Source: CAXBBB01 sp963815505
GTDB lineage: Bacteria > Bacteroidota > Rhodothermia > Rhodothermales > BA12
Direction of reading: 5' to 3'
Assembly: GCA_963815505.1 (NCBI GenBank)
Contig: CAWFGU010000026.1
Coordinates: 1-64,000, forward strand
Length of the DNA stretch: 64,000 bases
Part shown: in pieces, positions 36,883 through 45,255 of the stretch
Layout of the letters: each line of letters begins with the position of its first letter
How positions within the stretch are numbered: the first letter of the stretch is position 1
The notes under the pieces: model-generated
Databases searched by the model: none
Seen by the model: the letters and a program-made list of their open reading frames with translations, nothing else
What the model was told of the DNA's origin: nothing
Program-made: the position numbers and the translations under genes

Positions 36883-38697
36883 CTAGCGCGTACGGCTCAC
36901 GTTGTTGCTGCGGTTGTAGTCGGGCGTAATCTCCATCGGGTCGAGTTCGACGCGTACGACGGGGCTGGCGACCGGCACGGTCACCGTCCACTCCTCGAAC
37001 GTCCACGGCCACGGCTCGGCGACGATCCAGCCCGCGTCGACGGGACGATGGCCGAACGTCTCGCTCGTCGGCACGTGGACCCAGACGCTGTCGCCGTTGG
37101 CGAGCGTCAGTTTGAGGTCGAGCGGAAAGAACATCTCGTCCTCGCGGTCGAGCTCGATGCTGGCGCTTCCGGGCTGATTGGCGATGTCGTCGACGCCGTA
37201 GTCCATGCGACGGGTGCTTTGAGTGATCTGCCAGAACAGCCAGTCCAGCTCCATCCCGCTCACCTGCTCGGCGACGCGCTCGATGTCGGCCGGCTCGAGG
37301 TGGCGCAGGACGTGCTGATTGTAGAGTTCTTTCCAGAACCGGCCCAGCGCATCCTCGCCGATGACCGATCCGATCATCCGCGCCAGGTGCTGGCCGCCCG
37401 AGTAAGAGGCTGTGCCGTAGGCCCGGTTGCGCACGTAGAAGTCGGACGGCGTATTGAGTGGCTCAAACTGACCATTCTCTTGCAAGCGCAACACAGCTTC
37501 GGTCGCCCCCTTGTGGATGTCCTGGGTCTCGTCGGGGTTGAGCAGATTGGCGATGACCTGATCGGTCCAGTAGCTGGTAAAGCCCTCATCGATCCACGGA
37601 TAGTCGCTCTCGTTGTTGGCCATCATCGCATAAAACCACTCGTGCGCCGCCTCGTGGACGGTGACGCCAATCAGCGAGTTGGCCGTGCGCCCGCCCGTGA
37701 TGAAGTTGATCATCGGGTATTCCATGCCGCCGTCCCCGGCTTGGGCGACGGTGAACTGCGGATAGACGTAAGGGCCGATGCCTGCGCTCAACTCGCCGAT
37801 GACCTGAGGCACGAAGCGCTTCATGAACTCCCAGCCTTCGGCCACGTCAGGCTGGTAGAGCAGGTGGTAGGTGACGCCGTCGACCTCGACACGGTCGTGC
37901 AGGTAATCGGGATCGGCGGCCCAGGCGAAGTCGTGGACATCGTTGGCTGTGAAGTGCCACGTCAGGCGCGATCCGGCGGCGTGGGGCACGTCGGTATCCG
38001 AATATCCGTGACCGATGGCATCGGCGTTCTGGAGGATTCCGGTCGAGCCGACGATGTATTCGGACGGCAGCGTGATCTTGACATCCCACGAGCCGAACGG
38101 TGCGATGAACTCGCGGCCGATGTAGGGATCGGCGTGCCAGCCGCGGCTGTCGAAGTGCGCCATCTTGGGGTACCACTGGCTCATCGAGAAGTCGATGCCC
38201 TCTCTGCTGTCGCGTCCGCTGCGGCGCGTCTGGAGCGGCACTTGGCTGTCGAAGACCATCTCGAACGTAACCGTCGCGCCGGGCGCAATAGACATGGGAA
38301 GATCGGCGCGCAGGATCGTGTCGAACACCTCGAAGGGGACGGCCTGTCCGTTCATGGTGAGCGATTGGACGTTGTGGTAGCCGACTTCGTCGGGGCCGAG
38401 TTCGAAAATGCGCGGCACGACGCGGCCGTCGGGGTCGGGCAGGTTGCGGTTGCGCTCGGCCATCATCGAACCGGGGTTGAACGCGTTGAAGTAGAGGTGC
38501 CAGTAGGCGCGGTCGAGCGCGTAGGGACTGTTGTTGGTGTACGTCAGCCGCTGCGTGCCCGCCATCTGGTGGTTGGGCGCGTCCACGTCGACCTCCATCT
38601 GGTAGGCGACTCGCTGCTCCCACTGGGCCACGCCTTGGGCGAATGCGGTCGGAGCGCTGACGAGGGTGAGGAGCAACAGGAGTAAGAGTCGAGGCAT
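36883..38697 (-). CDS. M1-family metallopeptidase, secreted
   Basis: 604 residues from ATG 38697, giving the signal peptide MPRLLLLLLLTLVSAPTAFAQ. The N-terminal saddle domain has long beta strands. The catalytic domain has GGMEYPMINF (a GxMEN-like site) and the zinc motif HEAAHEWFY, with the third ligand in DEGFTSYWTDQ. A C-terminal beta domain with WTFEEWTVTVPV follows. It is an aminopeptidase that probably digests peptides in the periplasm or outside the cell. A longer upstream frame to 38886 has no signal peptide at its start and is not supported. Confidence 0.9.
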   Translation of the reverse strand: MPRLLLLLLLTLVSAPTAFAQGVAQWEQRVAYQMEVDVDAPNHQMAGTQRLTYTNNSPYALDRAYWHLYFNAFNPGSMMAERNRNLPDPDGRVVPRIFELGPDEVGYHNVQSLTMNGQAVPFEVFDTILRADLPMSIAPGATVTFEMVFDSQVPLQTRRSGRDSREGIDFSMSQWYPKMAHFDSRGWHADPYIGREFIAPFGSWDVKITLPSEYIVGSTGILQNADAIGHGYSDTDVPHAAGSRLTWHFTANDVHDFAWAADPDYLHDRVEVDGVTYHLLYQPDVAEGWEFMKRFVPQVIGELSAGIGPYVYPQFTVAQAGDGGMEYPMINFITGGRTANSLIGVTVHEAAHEWFYAMMANNESDYPWIDEGFTSYWTDQVIANLLNPDETQDIHKGATEAVLRLQENGQFEPLNTPSDFYVRNRAYGTASYSGGQHLARMIGSVIGEDALGRFWKELYNQHVLRHLEPADIERVAEQVSGMELDWLFWQITQSTRRMDYGVDDIANQPGSASIELDREDEMFFPLDLKLTLANGDSVWVHVPTSETFGHRPVDAGWIVAEPWPWTFEEWTVTVPVASPVVRVELDPMEITPDYNRSNNVSRTR

Positions 38698-38788
38698 CGG
38701 GAAAAGCGGACTAGGAATGGGAGCTGAAAGACGGTGGCAAGGTAACGGCTGTCTAGTTTGCAGAGAAAGACTTCCCCTCGCCGACGCC

Positions 38789-39511
38789 ATGTTTACGCAC
38801 GAGTATTCCATCCGAGCCGCCGAGGTCGACGCGACCGGACGCGCGCCGCTGCCGGTCCTGCTCGACCTGTTCCAAGACATCGCCAACCGCCACGCCGAAG
38901 AGCTGGGTTGGGATATGCAGACGCTGCTCGACCGAGGCGAGGCGTGGCTGATGGCTCAGATCGCGATCCAGCGGCTCGACGCGCCCATGCCCGGCGCCGG
39001 AGAACCCGTCCGCATCGAAACGTGGCCGTCGCACGCCGACCGCCTCTACGCCCACCGCGACGCACGCCTGACGACCGCTGGCGGAGACATCGCCCACATC
39101 TCATCGCGCTGGTTCGTGCTCGACACCGCCACACGCCGCCCGCGCCGGGTCGGGTCGGAGTTCATCGACCTCGTGGACTCGTCGCGACCGCCCCAAATCG
39201 ACTTTCCCCGCCTGCGCTGGATCGCCGAGTCCGCGCCCGTTTACTCAGCCGAGTTGCGCGTCGCCCGCCGCGACCTCGATCTGAACGGACACGCCAACAA
39301 CGTCGCGTTCGCGAGGTGGGCACTGGAAGCACTGCCGCCGTCGATCTGCGAAACCAGCGACCTGCGCCGCCTCGATTATGCCGTCCGCCACGAGGCACTG
39401 TGGAGCCAGACCATCCGCGCCGAATCGGTACCCCATGGCGACGGCGCCTGGCTCCACCGCATTACGCGCGACGGTAGCGAACTGGCGCTCGTGCAGTCGG
39501 AGTGGCGGTAA
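38789..39511 (+). CDS. Acyl-ACP thioesterase (FatA/FatB-like)
   Basis: 240 residues from ATG 38789 (MFTHEYSIRAAEVDATGRAPLPVLLDLFQDIANRHAEELGW). Two hotdog domains are present. The first has IETWPSHADRLYAHRDARL. The second has the catalytic-site block DLDLNGHANNVAFARWALEALP, with Asn and His in the plant-type arrangement. It releases fatty acids from acyl carrier protein. It is divergent from the M1 peptidase. Its role in the cell could be lipid remodelling, and the chain length preference cannot be judged. Confidence 0.88.
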   Translation: MFTHEYSIRAAEVDATGRAPLPVLLDLFQDIANRHAEELGWDMQTLLDRGEAWLMAQIAIQRLDAPMPGAGEPVRIETWPSHADRLYAHRDARLTTAGGDIAHISSRWFVLDTATRRPRRVGSEFIDLVDSSRPPQIDFPRLRWIAESAPVYSAELRVARRDLDLNGHANNVAFARWALEALPPSICETSDLRRLDYAVRHEALWSQTIRAESVPHGDGAWLHRITRDGSELALVQSEWR

Positions 39512-39543
39512 CTCATCATCCGCTCGCGCTCCTCAGCACAACG

Positions 39544-41841
39544 TCATCCCCAGCCCAGCGCTTGCCCGCCCTGATAGACGACGAGCGAGAACAGGTAGGC
39601 GAGGACGAACATGTAGACCCACATCACGGCGGGCCAGAACCACGAGTTGAGTTCGCGCCTGGCAATGGCGAGCGTGCTCATGCACTGCAGCGCGAACACG
39701 AAGAACACCAGCAGGCTGACAGCTACGAGCGTCGTGAAGACGGGCGTTCCGTCCGGATAGGTGTCGGCCTTGAGGGCGTCGCGGAGGGATAGGCTGTCTT
39801 CGCCCTCATCGGCTCCGGCGCTGTAGAGCGTCGCCAGCGTGCTCACGATCACTTCGCGCGCGGCAAACGAGGCGACGAGCCCGGCCGAGATCTTCCAGTC
39901 GAAGCCCAGCGGTGCCATGACCGGTTCGATCCAGCGACCGATCCGGCCGACGTAGCTGTTGCGCACTTGGTAGCCCGCCATCTCGTTCTGAACGATCAGA
40001 AACTCGGCGTCGGCCGCGTCGATGGCGGACTGGGCCGATTCCTGAACCGTGTCGCCGAACTCGGCCTTCTGCCCGTCGATGTCGATGCGGATCTGGCTCT
40101 CTTGGGCACGATTGATCGCCGCCTCGGCCTGCTCCATGCGGCCCGACAGGTCGGCGGGGATATCGACCTTGGGATAGCTCGCCAGAAACCAGAGCACGAT
40201 GGAGAGCGCGAAGATGATCTTACCCGCGCGCACGACGAATAGCTTGCTGCGGTCGTACATCCGCCGGGCGAGCAGCTTCCACATGGGCAGGCGGTACGGC
40301 GGAAGCTCCATCACGAACGCCGAGCCTTCGCCCTTGAACACGAAGCGCTTGAGCGTCCACGCGGCGACGAAGGCCATCAGCGTGCCCAGCACGTACAGTC
40401 CTGCCATCGCCAGCCCCTGATAGCCCAAAACGCCGAACAGCGCGCCCGATGGAATAAAGGTGGCGATGAGCAGCACGTAGACGGGCAGCCGGGCCGAGCA
40501 TCCCTGGAGCGGGACGACCATGATCGTGATGATGCGATCGCGCTCATCGGACAGCGTTCGGGCCGCCATGATGCCGGGAATGGCGCAGGCGTAAGCCGAC
40601 AACATCGGCACGACCGAAGCGCCCGAGAGGCCAACGCGCCGCATCGCGCGGTCCATGATGAACGCCGTCCGCGCCATGTACCCGGTGTCTTCCATCAGAC
40701 CGAGAAAGAAAAACAGCAGCAGGATCTGCGGCAAGAAGATCAGCACGTTGCCGACGCCCGACAGCCCACCCTCGACCAGCGCGTCCTCGAACACGCCGTC
40801 GGGCAGAGCCGCGCGCAGGCCGCTGCCGGTCGCCGCGACGAGCCATTCGATAGCATCCATCGCGGGGACGGCCCACGTGAACACGGCCTGGAAAATCAGC
40901 ACTAGGACAGCACCGAAGATCAGCGGGCCCCAGACGCGGTGCGTCACGACAGCATCGATCTTGTCGGAGAGCGAGCGTTCGCCCGCTTGGGTCGTGCGCG
41001 TGACGGCGGCCTGCGCGGCTGGCCCGATCCAGCCATAGCGGCCCGACATCTCGGCCATCTTGTAGGGCACGTTCCGCGCTTCGAGATCGGCGCGCGCCGA
41101 CCGGACAGCGTCGACAAACTCCGACGCGTCTTCCTCGAAGACCTCCAGTTGCACGTCAGACGTGAGTGTGCCCAGCGCCAGAGCGCGCAACCGCGCATCG
41201 TTCAACTCGGGTTCGAGAACCGACAGTTTGCGGACCAGCGCGTCCAGTTTCTCGGCTACAGCGGGCATCATCGGCCAGTCGACTCCGCGCGAGGGCGGCG
41301 GCGGGTCGAGTGCAGCCCTACGCACCGCGTCGACGCCGACGCCGCCCCGCGCGGCCGTCTCCACAACCGGAACGCCCAGACGCTCGGACAGCACGTCCGC
41401 GTCGACCGACAGCCCGGCATCGCGAGCCGCGTCCATCATGTTGAGCACGACGATCGTCGGCAGGCCCAGGTCGAGCACTTGGGTGGCGAGATAGAGATTG
41501 CGCTCGAGGTTGGTCGCGTCCAGCACACAGATCACCACATCGGGCGTCGGCTCCCCGGCGATGCGCCCCGTCAGCGCGTCGAACGCCACGCGCTCGTCGA
41601 CCGACTTAGGGCTGAGGCTGTACGTGCCCGGCAGGTCGATGACCTCGACAGCGGTCTCCCCCTTCGTCCCGGTCAGGTTGCCCGACGCGCGCTCGACCGT
41701 CACGCCCGGATAGTTCGCCACCTTCTGGGCCGCCCCGGTGAGCGCGTTGAAGAGCGTCGTCTTGCCGACGTTTGGGTTTCCTGCCAGCGCAATCGTGCGG
41801 ACGCGCGTTGCAGTCGCGATCAGAGACTCGGCCATCGGCAC
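39544..41841 (-). CDS. feoB: Ferrous iron transport protein B
   Basis: 765 residues. N-terminal G domain: G1 GNPNVGKTT (21-29), G3 DLPGTYSLS (69-77), G4 NMMD (134-137). A helical GDI-like region follows, then a membrane domain with the conserved GCSARLPVYVLLIATFIP and GLMEDTGYMARTAFIMDRAMRRVGLSG. The last TM helices end in WVYMFVLAYLFSLVVYQ. It moves Fe2+ across the inner membrane, gated by GTP. It starts 1 base after the feoA stop; the start could be the ATG at 41841 or 41835. Confidence 0.96.
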   Translation of the reverse strand: MPMAESLIATATRVRTIALAGNPNVGKTTLFNALTGAAQKVANYPGVTVERASGNLTGTKGETAVEVIDLPGTYSLSPKSVDERVAFDALTGRIAGEPTPDVVICVLDATNLERNLYLATQVLDLGLPTIVVLNMMDAARDAGLSVDADVLSERLGVPVVETAARGGVGVDAVRRAALDPPPPSRGVDWPMMPAVAEKLDALVRKLSVLEPELNDARLRALALGTLTSDVQLEVFEEDASEFVDAVRSARADLEARNVPYKMAEMSGRYGWIGPAAQAAVTRTTQAGERSLSDKIDAVVTHRVWGPLIFGAVLVLIFQAVFTWAVPAMDAIEWLVAATGSGLRAALPDGVFEDALVEGGLSGVGNVLIFLPQILLLFFFLGLMEDTGYMARTAFIMDRAMRRVGLSGASVVPMLSAYACAIPGIMAARTLSDERDRIITIMVVPLQGCSARLPVYVLLIATFIPSGALFGVLGYQGLAMAGLYVLGTLMAFVAAWTLKRFVFKGEGSAFVMELPPYRLPMWKLLARRMYDRSKLFVVRAGKIIFALSIVLWFLASYPKVDIPADLSGRMEQAEAAINRAQESQIRIDIDGQKAEFGDTVQESAQSAIDAADAEFLIVQNEMAGYQVRNSYVGRIGRWIEPVMAPLGFDWKISAGLVASFAAREVIVSTLATLYSAGADEGEDSLSLRDALKADTYPDGTPVFTTLVAVSLLVFFVFALQCMSTLAIARRELNSWFWPAVMWVYMFVLAYLFSLVVYQGGQALGWG

Positions 41842-41842
41842 C

Positions 41843-42067
41843 TTACGATTGCTCGACCTGCACGCGCGCCGCCTCTTCGCGCCGGATCGACAGGTGAAAG
41901 CCCCGTACGCGCAGATCCATCGGATCGCCCAGCGGAGCCAAACGGACGACCTCGACGGTCGTGCCGGGCAGCACGCCCATTTCCATCAAGCGAGGCGAGG
42001 CGTCCGCCGCGAAGCCGACGATCGTGGCGGACGTTCCGGCAGCGATCTGGTCGAGCGTCGTCTTCAC
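41843..42067 (-). CDS. feoA: FeoA-domain protein
   Basis: 74 residues from a GTG at 42067 (MKTTLDQIAAGTSATIVGF). The SH3-like FeoA fold is visible in PRLMEMGVLPGTTVEVVRLAPLGDPMDLRVRGFHLSIRREEAARVQV. It stimulates or regulates FeoB. It ends 1 base before feoB and starts 5 bases after the second FeoA-like gene, so all three are one operon. Confidence 0.93.
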   Translation of the reverse strand: MKTTLDQIAAGTSATIVGFAADASPRLMEMGVLPGTTVEVVRLAPLGDPMDLRVRGFHLSIRREEAARVQVEQS

Positions 42068-42072
42068 CAACC

Positions 42073-42306
42073 TCAGCTGTTGCCCGCGCGCTCGGCGAGC
42101 ATGCACATCGCGACCTCGCGGCACAGCGCCACGCGCGCATCGCCCAGAGCCAACATGCACTTACCGTCGTTGGCGAGCAGGCACACGCTGCATCCTTCCC
42201 GAACTCCGACTTCGCGCAGCCGCGTCGATGTCCGCTCGTCCGTTCCCAGGAAGCACAGCCGCACGGTGTCACCGGCGCGAAACGTGGTCAGCGGGGCAGG
42301 AAGCAT
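42073..42306 (-). CDS. Cys-rich FeoA-like protein
   Basis: 77 residues from ATG 42306. The text TDERTSTRLREVGVREGCSVCLLANDGKCMLALGDARVALCREVA follows the FeoA SH3-like pattern (LREVGVREG, then GDARVAL). It has six Cys (18, 39, 42, 50, 62, 68), including a CxxC. It is the first gene of the feo operon. A Cys-rich small protein here could act like FeoC or sense iron through a metal or Fe-S cluster. That role is inference. Confidence 0.75.
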   Translation of the reverse strand: MLPAPLTTFRAGDTVRLCFLGTDERTSTRLREVGVREGCSVCLLANDGKCMLALGDARVALCREVAMCMLAERAGNS

Positions 42307-42405
42307 GGTCGATGCGGCTGGTTTAGACTGAATCTACGGAACGACGAGCGATGGCGCCACGCCTCAACCGTGGGATTCTCGAATCGCGCACAAAAGCGCC
42401 CGTCG

Positions 42406-42813
42406 TCACAGCCCCAATCCGCTCAGGTCGATGTCGTCCAGTTCGTCCTGGGTCGGCTCGGGACGTTGGAGCGCGACGATAGCGCTGTGGTGAACGATGA
42501 AGTAGCGGCGCTCGGCCAGCACGATCTCGACGGCCTCCTTGCGCAGAAAGAACGCGTCGTCGCCCGGCTGCGCCTGCAGAGGCAGGTAGCGCACGCTCGG
42601 CACCTCGCTCCACGCCTCGGACTCGCTGAACTCCGGGTTCGCGGTCAGATACCCCGGCCCGACACGGACCACGCGCCCGCTCCCAATCCGCTCCTTCTCG
42701 GCGACGCTAGCAGGCAGATACAATCCGCTGCGCGTCTGCTTCTCGCCCGCGTCTGGGTCGATCAGCACGCGGTCGCCGACGAGGTGGAGCGTGCGTAGCG
42801 GGTCAGCAGGCAT
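42406..42813 (-). CDS. GroES-family co-chaperone-like protein
   Basis: 135 residues. The Cpn10 fold is recognisable from LVGDRVLIDPDAGEKQTRSGLYLPASVAEKERIGSGRVVRVGPG, the barrel start and mobile loop with hydrophobic GLYLP. A later strand is AERRYFIVHHSAIVAL. The mobile-loop IVL motif is altered, and there is an acidic tail (EPTQDELDDIDLSGLGL). No groEL gene is nearby. It may be a diverged GroES homologue of unknown partner. It starts 7 bases after the dehydrogenase stop. Confidence 0.7.
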   Translation of the reverse strand: MPADPLRTLHLVGDRVLIDPDAGEKQTRSGLYLPASVAEKERIGSGRVVRVGPGYLTANPEFSESEAWSEVPSVRYLPLQAQPGDDAFFLRKEAVEIVLAERRYFIVHHSAIVALQRPEPTQDELDDIDLSGLGL

Positions 42814-42820
42814 GTATTCG

Positions 42821-43675
42821 TCAGTCGTAATCGTAGAAGCCTTTGCCGCTCTTGCGTCCCAGGTGCCCGGCGGCGACCATCTTGCGGAGCAGCGGGCACG
42901 GACGGTACTTGTCCTCGCCCAACTCGCGGTGCAGCACTTCCATGATCGACAGGCACACGTCCAGGCCGATGAAGTCGGCGAGCACGAGCGGTCCCATCGG
43001 ATGCGCCATGCCCAGCGTCATGACAGTATCGACGGCCTCGGGTGTGGCGACGCCTTCCATCACGCAGAACATCGCCTCGTTGAGCATCGGCATGAGTACG
43101 CGGTTGCTCACGAAACCCGGCGCATCGTTGACCTCGGTCGGCACCTTGCCCAGCTTCTCGGCCAGCGCGTGGATGGTCGCATAGGTCTCGTCCGAAGTCG
43201 ACAGGCCGCGGACGACTTCGCACAGCTTCATCACCGGGACCGGGTTGAAGAAGTGCATCCCGATCACCTGCGCCGGGCGGCGGGTCGCAGCGGCAATCGT
43301 CGTGATCGAGATCGACGACGTGTTCGAGGCGAGGATGGCGTGGGCCGGAGACGCCTCGTCCATCGCCGTGAAGAGCGCGGCTTTTACGGCCGGGTTCTCG
43401 GTCGCGGCTTCGACGATCAGGTCGGCGTCTACGATGCTCGTGGCGAGGTCGGTCGCGCAGGCGACGCGGGACAGCGTCTCGACCTGATCGGCCTGGGTGA
43501 TGCGCTCTTTCTTGACCTGTCGGGCGAGATTCTTCTCGATCGTGGCGAGTCCGGCGTCGAGGCGGGATTGGTCGAGGTCGATCAGGGTGACGCGAAAGCC
43601 GTTCTGGGCGAAGACGTGGGCGATGCCGTTGCCCATGGTGCCCGCACCGATGACGGCGACGTGTTCGATGGTCAT
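42821..43675 (-). CDS. hbd: 3-hydroxyacyl-CoA dehydrogenase (3-hydroxybutyryl-CoA type)
   Basis: 284 residues. The NAD-binding start is VAVIGAGTMGNGIAHVFAQNGF and the acidic site LIDLD. The catalytic His is in IGMHFFNPVPVMKLCEVVRG, with the Ser and Asn residues in SNTSSISITTIA. The C-terminal domain has VSNRVLMPMLNEAMFCVMEG and HPMGPLVLADFIGLDVC. It oxidises 3-hydroxyacyl-CoA or makes hydroxybutyryl-CoA. The short form lacks the enoyl-CoA hydratase part. Confidence 0.93.
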   Translation of the reverse strand: MTIEHVAVIGAGTMGNGIAHVFAQNGFRVTLIDLDQSRLDAGLATIEKNLARQVKKERITQADQVETLSRVACATDLATSIVDADLIVEAATENPAVKAALFTAMDEASPAHAILASNTSSISITTIAAATRRPAQVIGMHFFNPVPVMKLCEVVRGLSTSDETYATIHALAEKLGKVPTEVNDAPGFVSNRVLMPMLNEAMFCVMEGVATPEAVDTVMTLGMAHPMGPLVLADFIGLDVCLSIMEVLHRELGEDKYRPCPLLRKMVAAGHLGRKSGKGFYDYD

Positions 43676-43737
43676 TGTGTATCTGATAGGTGAGGGTTGA
43701 GGGCGATTCGTGAACCACCCCTACAGTAGTGTCGATG

Positions 43738-44184
43738 TCAGGCGTCGACGGCGGCGACGGGGCCTGCAGCGTTGGTGGCGACGGCGTCGTAGCGGCCGAT
43801 GTATTTGGGCTGAGCGCCCGGGTCGAGGTCGTAGACGTGCGTCGGATTGTTTTGGTCGTCTACGAGGACGACTCGAGGCTCGTGCGACTGGGCCTCGTCG
43901 GGCGTCATGTCGGCGTAGGCGATAACGATCACCTGATCGCCTACGGCCACGTTGCGGGCGGCAGGGCCGTTCATGCAGACGACCCTACTGCCGCGCGGCG
44001 CGGGAATCGTATAAGTCTCCATTCGAGCGCCGTTGGCGACGTTGAGCACCTGGACGCGCTCGAACGGGAGCAGCTTGGCGGCGTCGAGCAGGTCGGCGTC
44101 GATGGTAATCGAGCCTTCGTAGTAGAGGTCGGCTTCGGTGACGCGCAGGCGGTGGAGCTTGCCTTTGAACAGCGTGACGGTCAT
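43738..44184 (-). CDS. panD: Aspartate 1-decarboxylase
   Basis: 148 residues. PanD makes beta-alanine for pantothenate. The self-cleavage site Gly24-Ser25 is in YYEGSITID, and the pyruvoyl cofactor would form at Ser25. Other blocks: LLPFERVQVLNVANGARMETYTI, GPAARNVAVGDQVIVIAYA. It is longer at the C-terminus than the Escherichia coli protein. It lies 40 bases after the panC stop on the same strand, probably one operon. Confidence 0.97.
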   Translation of the reverse strand: MTVTLFKGKLHRLRVTEADLYYEGSITIDADLLDAAKLLPFERVQVLNVANGARMETYTIPAPRGSRVVCMNGPAARNVAVGDQVIVIAYADMTPDEAQSHEPRVVLVDDQNNPTHVYDLDPGAQPKYIGRYDAVATNAAGPVAAVDA

Positions 44185-44224
44185 AGGTCGGGTGGCGCGT
44201 CGAAAGCGCTTTCCCGACGCAGAA

Positions 44225-45139
44225 TCACGGGGTCGGCACTTCGACGATTACGTTGTCGATGAGACGGGTGTCGCCAAAGTACGCGGCAACGGCGACGAGG
44301 AGCCGCTGTCCCGCGCGAAGATCGGTTGCAGGTTGCAGGTCGGGCAGCGTGACGACCTGGGCGTACTGCACGCGACCCATCGGCGTCCGGCCGATCCGTG
44401 CAGCCAAGCGAGCTTCGATGTCGCGCGGCTCGTCTTCGTCGCGCTCGATTTCACGCCGCGCAGCTTGAAGTGCTTCGTAGATGACCGGCGCCTGGGCACG
44501 CGCATCGGCGCCTAGGAAACCGTTGCGGCTCGACATCGCCAGGCCGTCGGTCTCGCGCATCGTCGGGACAGGCAGCAGGTCGACGCCCATCAGCTGCGCC
44601 TTGACCATCCGCCGCAAGATGAAAAACTGCTGCGCGTCTTTCAAGCCAAACGCCGCATGGTGCGGACGGCACACGTGGAACAGTTTGCTCACCACCGTCG
44701 CCACGCCCGAGAAGTGGCCCGGACGATGCGGCCCGCACAACTGCCCCCCGAGATTGCCCACGTCGACCGCGATCTGCTCGTCCGCCCCCAGCGGATACAT
44801 CTCGTCGACAGAGGGCGCAAAGACCGCATCGACGCCGCCCGCCGCCCGCAGCTTCTCGATGTCGGCAGCCAGTTCGCGCGGGTAGCGGTCGAAATCCTCG
44901 CCCGGAGCAAACTGCGTCGGGTTGACGAAAATCGAGACCGTCACGTGCGTACCAGCCCGACGCGCCTGCTCGAGGAGCGACAAGTGCCCATCGTGCAGCG
45001 CGCCCATCGTCGGCACGAGCGCCAGGCGGTGCCCCGCCCGCCGCGCCATGTCGGCCTCGGCGGCCATTGCGGCGGTTGTCGTGTGGATGCGCACGGGCGG
45101 GATGGGAAAGGAGGCAGAGGGGAACGCCTCAACTGTCAT
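44225..45139 (-). CDS. panC: Pantothenate synthetase
   Basis: 304 residues from ATG 45139. PanC joins pantoate and beta-alanine using ATP. Motifs: LALVPTMGALHDGHLSLL (HIGH-like ATP site), VSIFVNPTQFAPGEDFDRYPR, GHFSGVATVVSKLFH, AFGLKDAQQF, MSSRNGFL (KMSKS-like). The ATG at 45139 lies within the left end of a dispersed repeat (45134-45223). A GTG at 45094 (VRIHTTTAAMAAEADMARRAG) aligns better with other PanC starts and may be the real one. Confidence 0.95.
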   Translation of the reverse strand: MTVEAFPSASFPIPPVRIHTTTAAMAAEADMARRAGHRLALVPTMGALHDGHLSLLEQARRAGTHVTVSIFVNPTQFAPGEDFDRYPRELAADIEKLRAAGGVDAVFAPSVDEMYPLGADEQIAVDVGNLGGQLCGPHRPGHFSGVATVVSKLFHVCRPHHAAFGLKDAQQFFILRRMVKAQLMGVDLLPVPTMRETDGLAMSSRNGFLGADARAQAPVIYEALQAARREIERDEDEPRDIEARLAARIGRTPMGRVQYAQVVTLPDLQPATDLRAGQRLLVAVAAYFGDTRLIDNVIVEVPTP

Positions 45140-45223
45140 TGCGGGGAGCGTTGCGATGCGGCGATCTCCCAGATGGTTAAGGATGCTGCTCGGGATTGGC
45201 ACGCCTCCAGCCTCGCAATGACA
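45134..45223. repeat. Dispersed palindromic repeat
   Basis: The ends TGTCATTGCG (45134-45143) and CGCAATGACA (45214-45223) are perfect inverted repeats. Inside, the text GGGGAGCG...GATGCGGCGATCTCCC and GGATGCTGCTCGGGATTGG is the style of small interspersed repeats in this group. A degenerate relative lies at 22678-22801. It covers the 5' end of panC and provides an ATG on the minus strand. Confidence 0.65.
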
Positions 45224-45255
45224 GCGTTGGAAGGGGATGCCGCGATGGTATCGGC

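Noticed and set aside
36739..38685. Long plus-strand frame opposite the M1 peptidase
   Set aside because: Antisense shadow with no domain or signal peptide; the M1 gene on the minus strand has the zinc motif.
40939..42798. Long plus-strand frame across feoB, feoA and the GroES-like gene
   Set aside because: It spans several well supported minus-strand genes and shows no family motifs.
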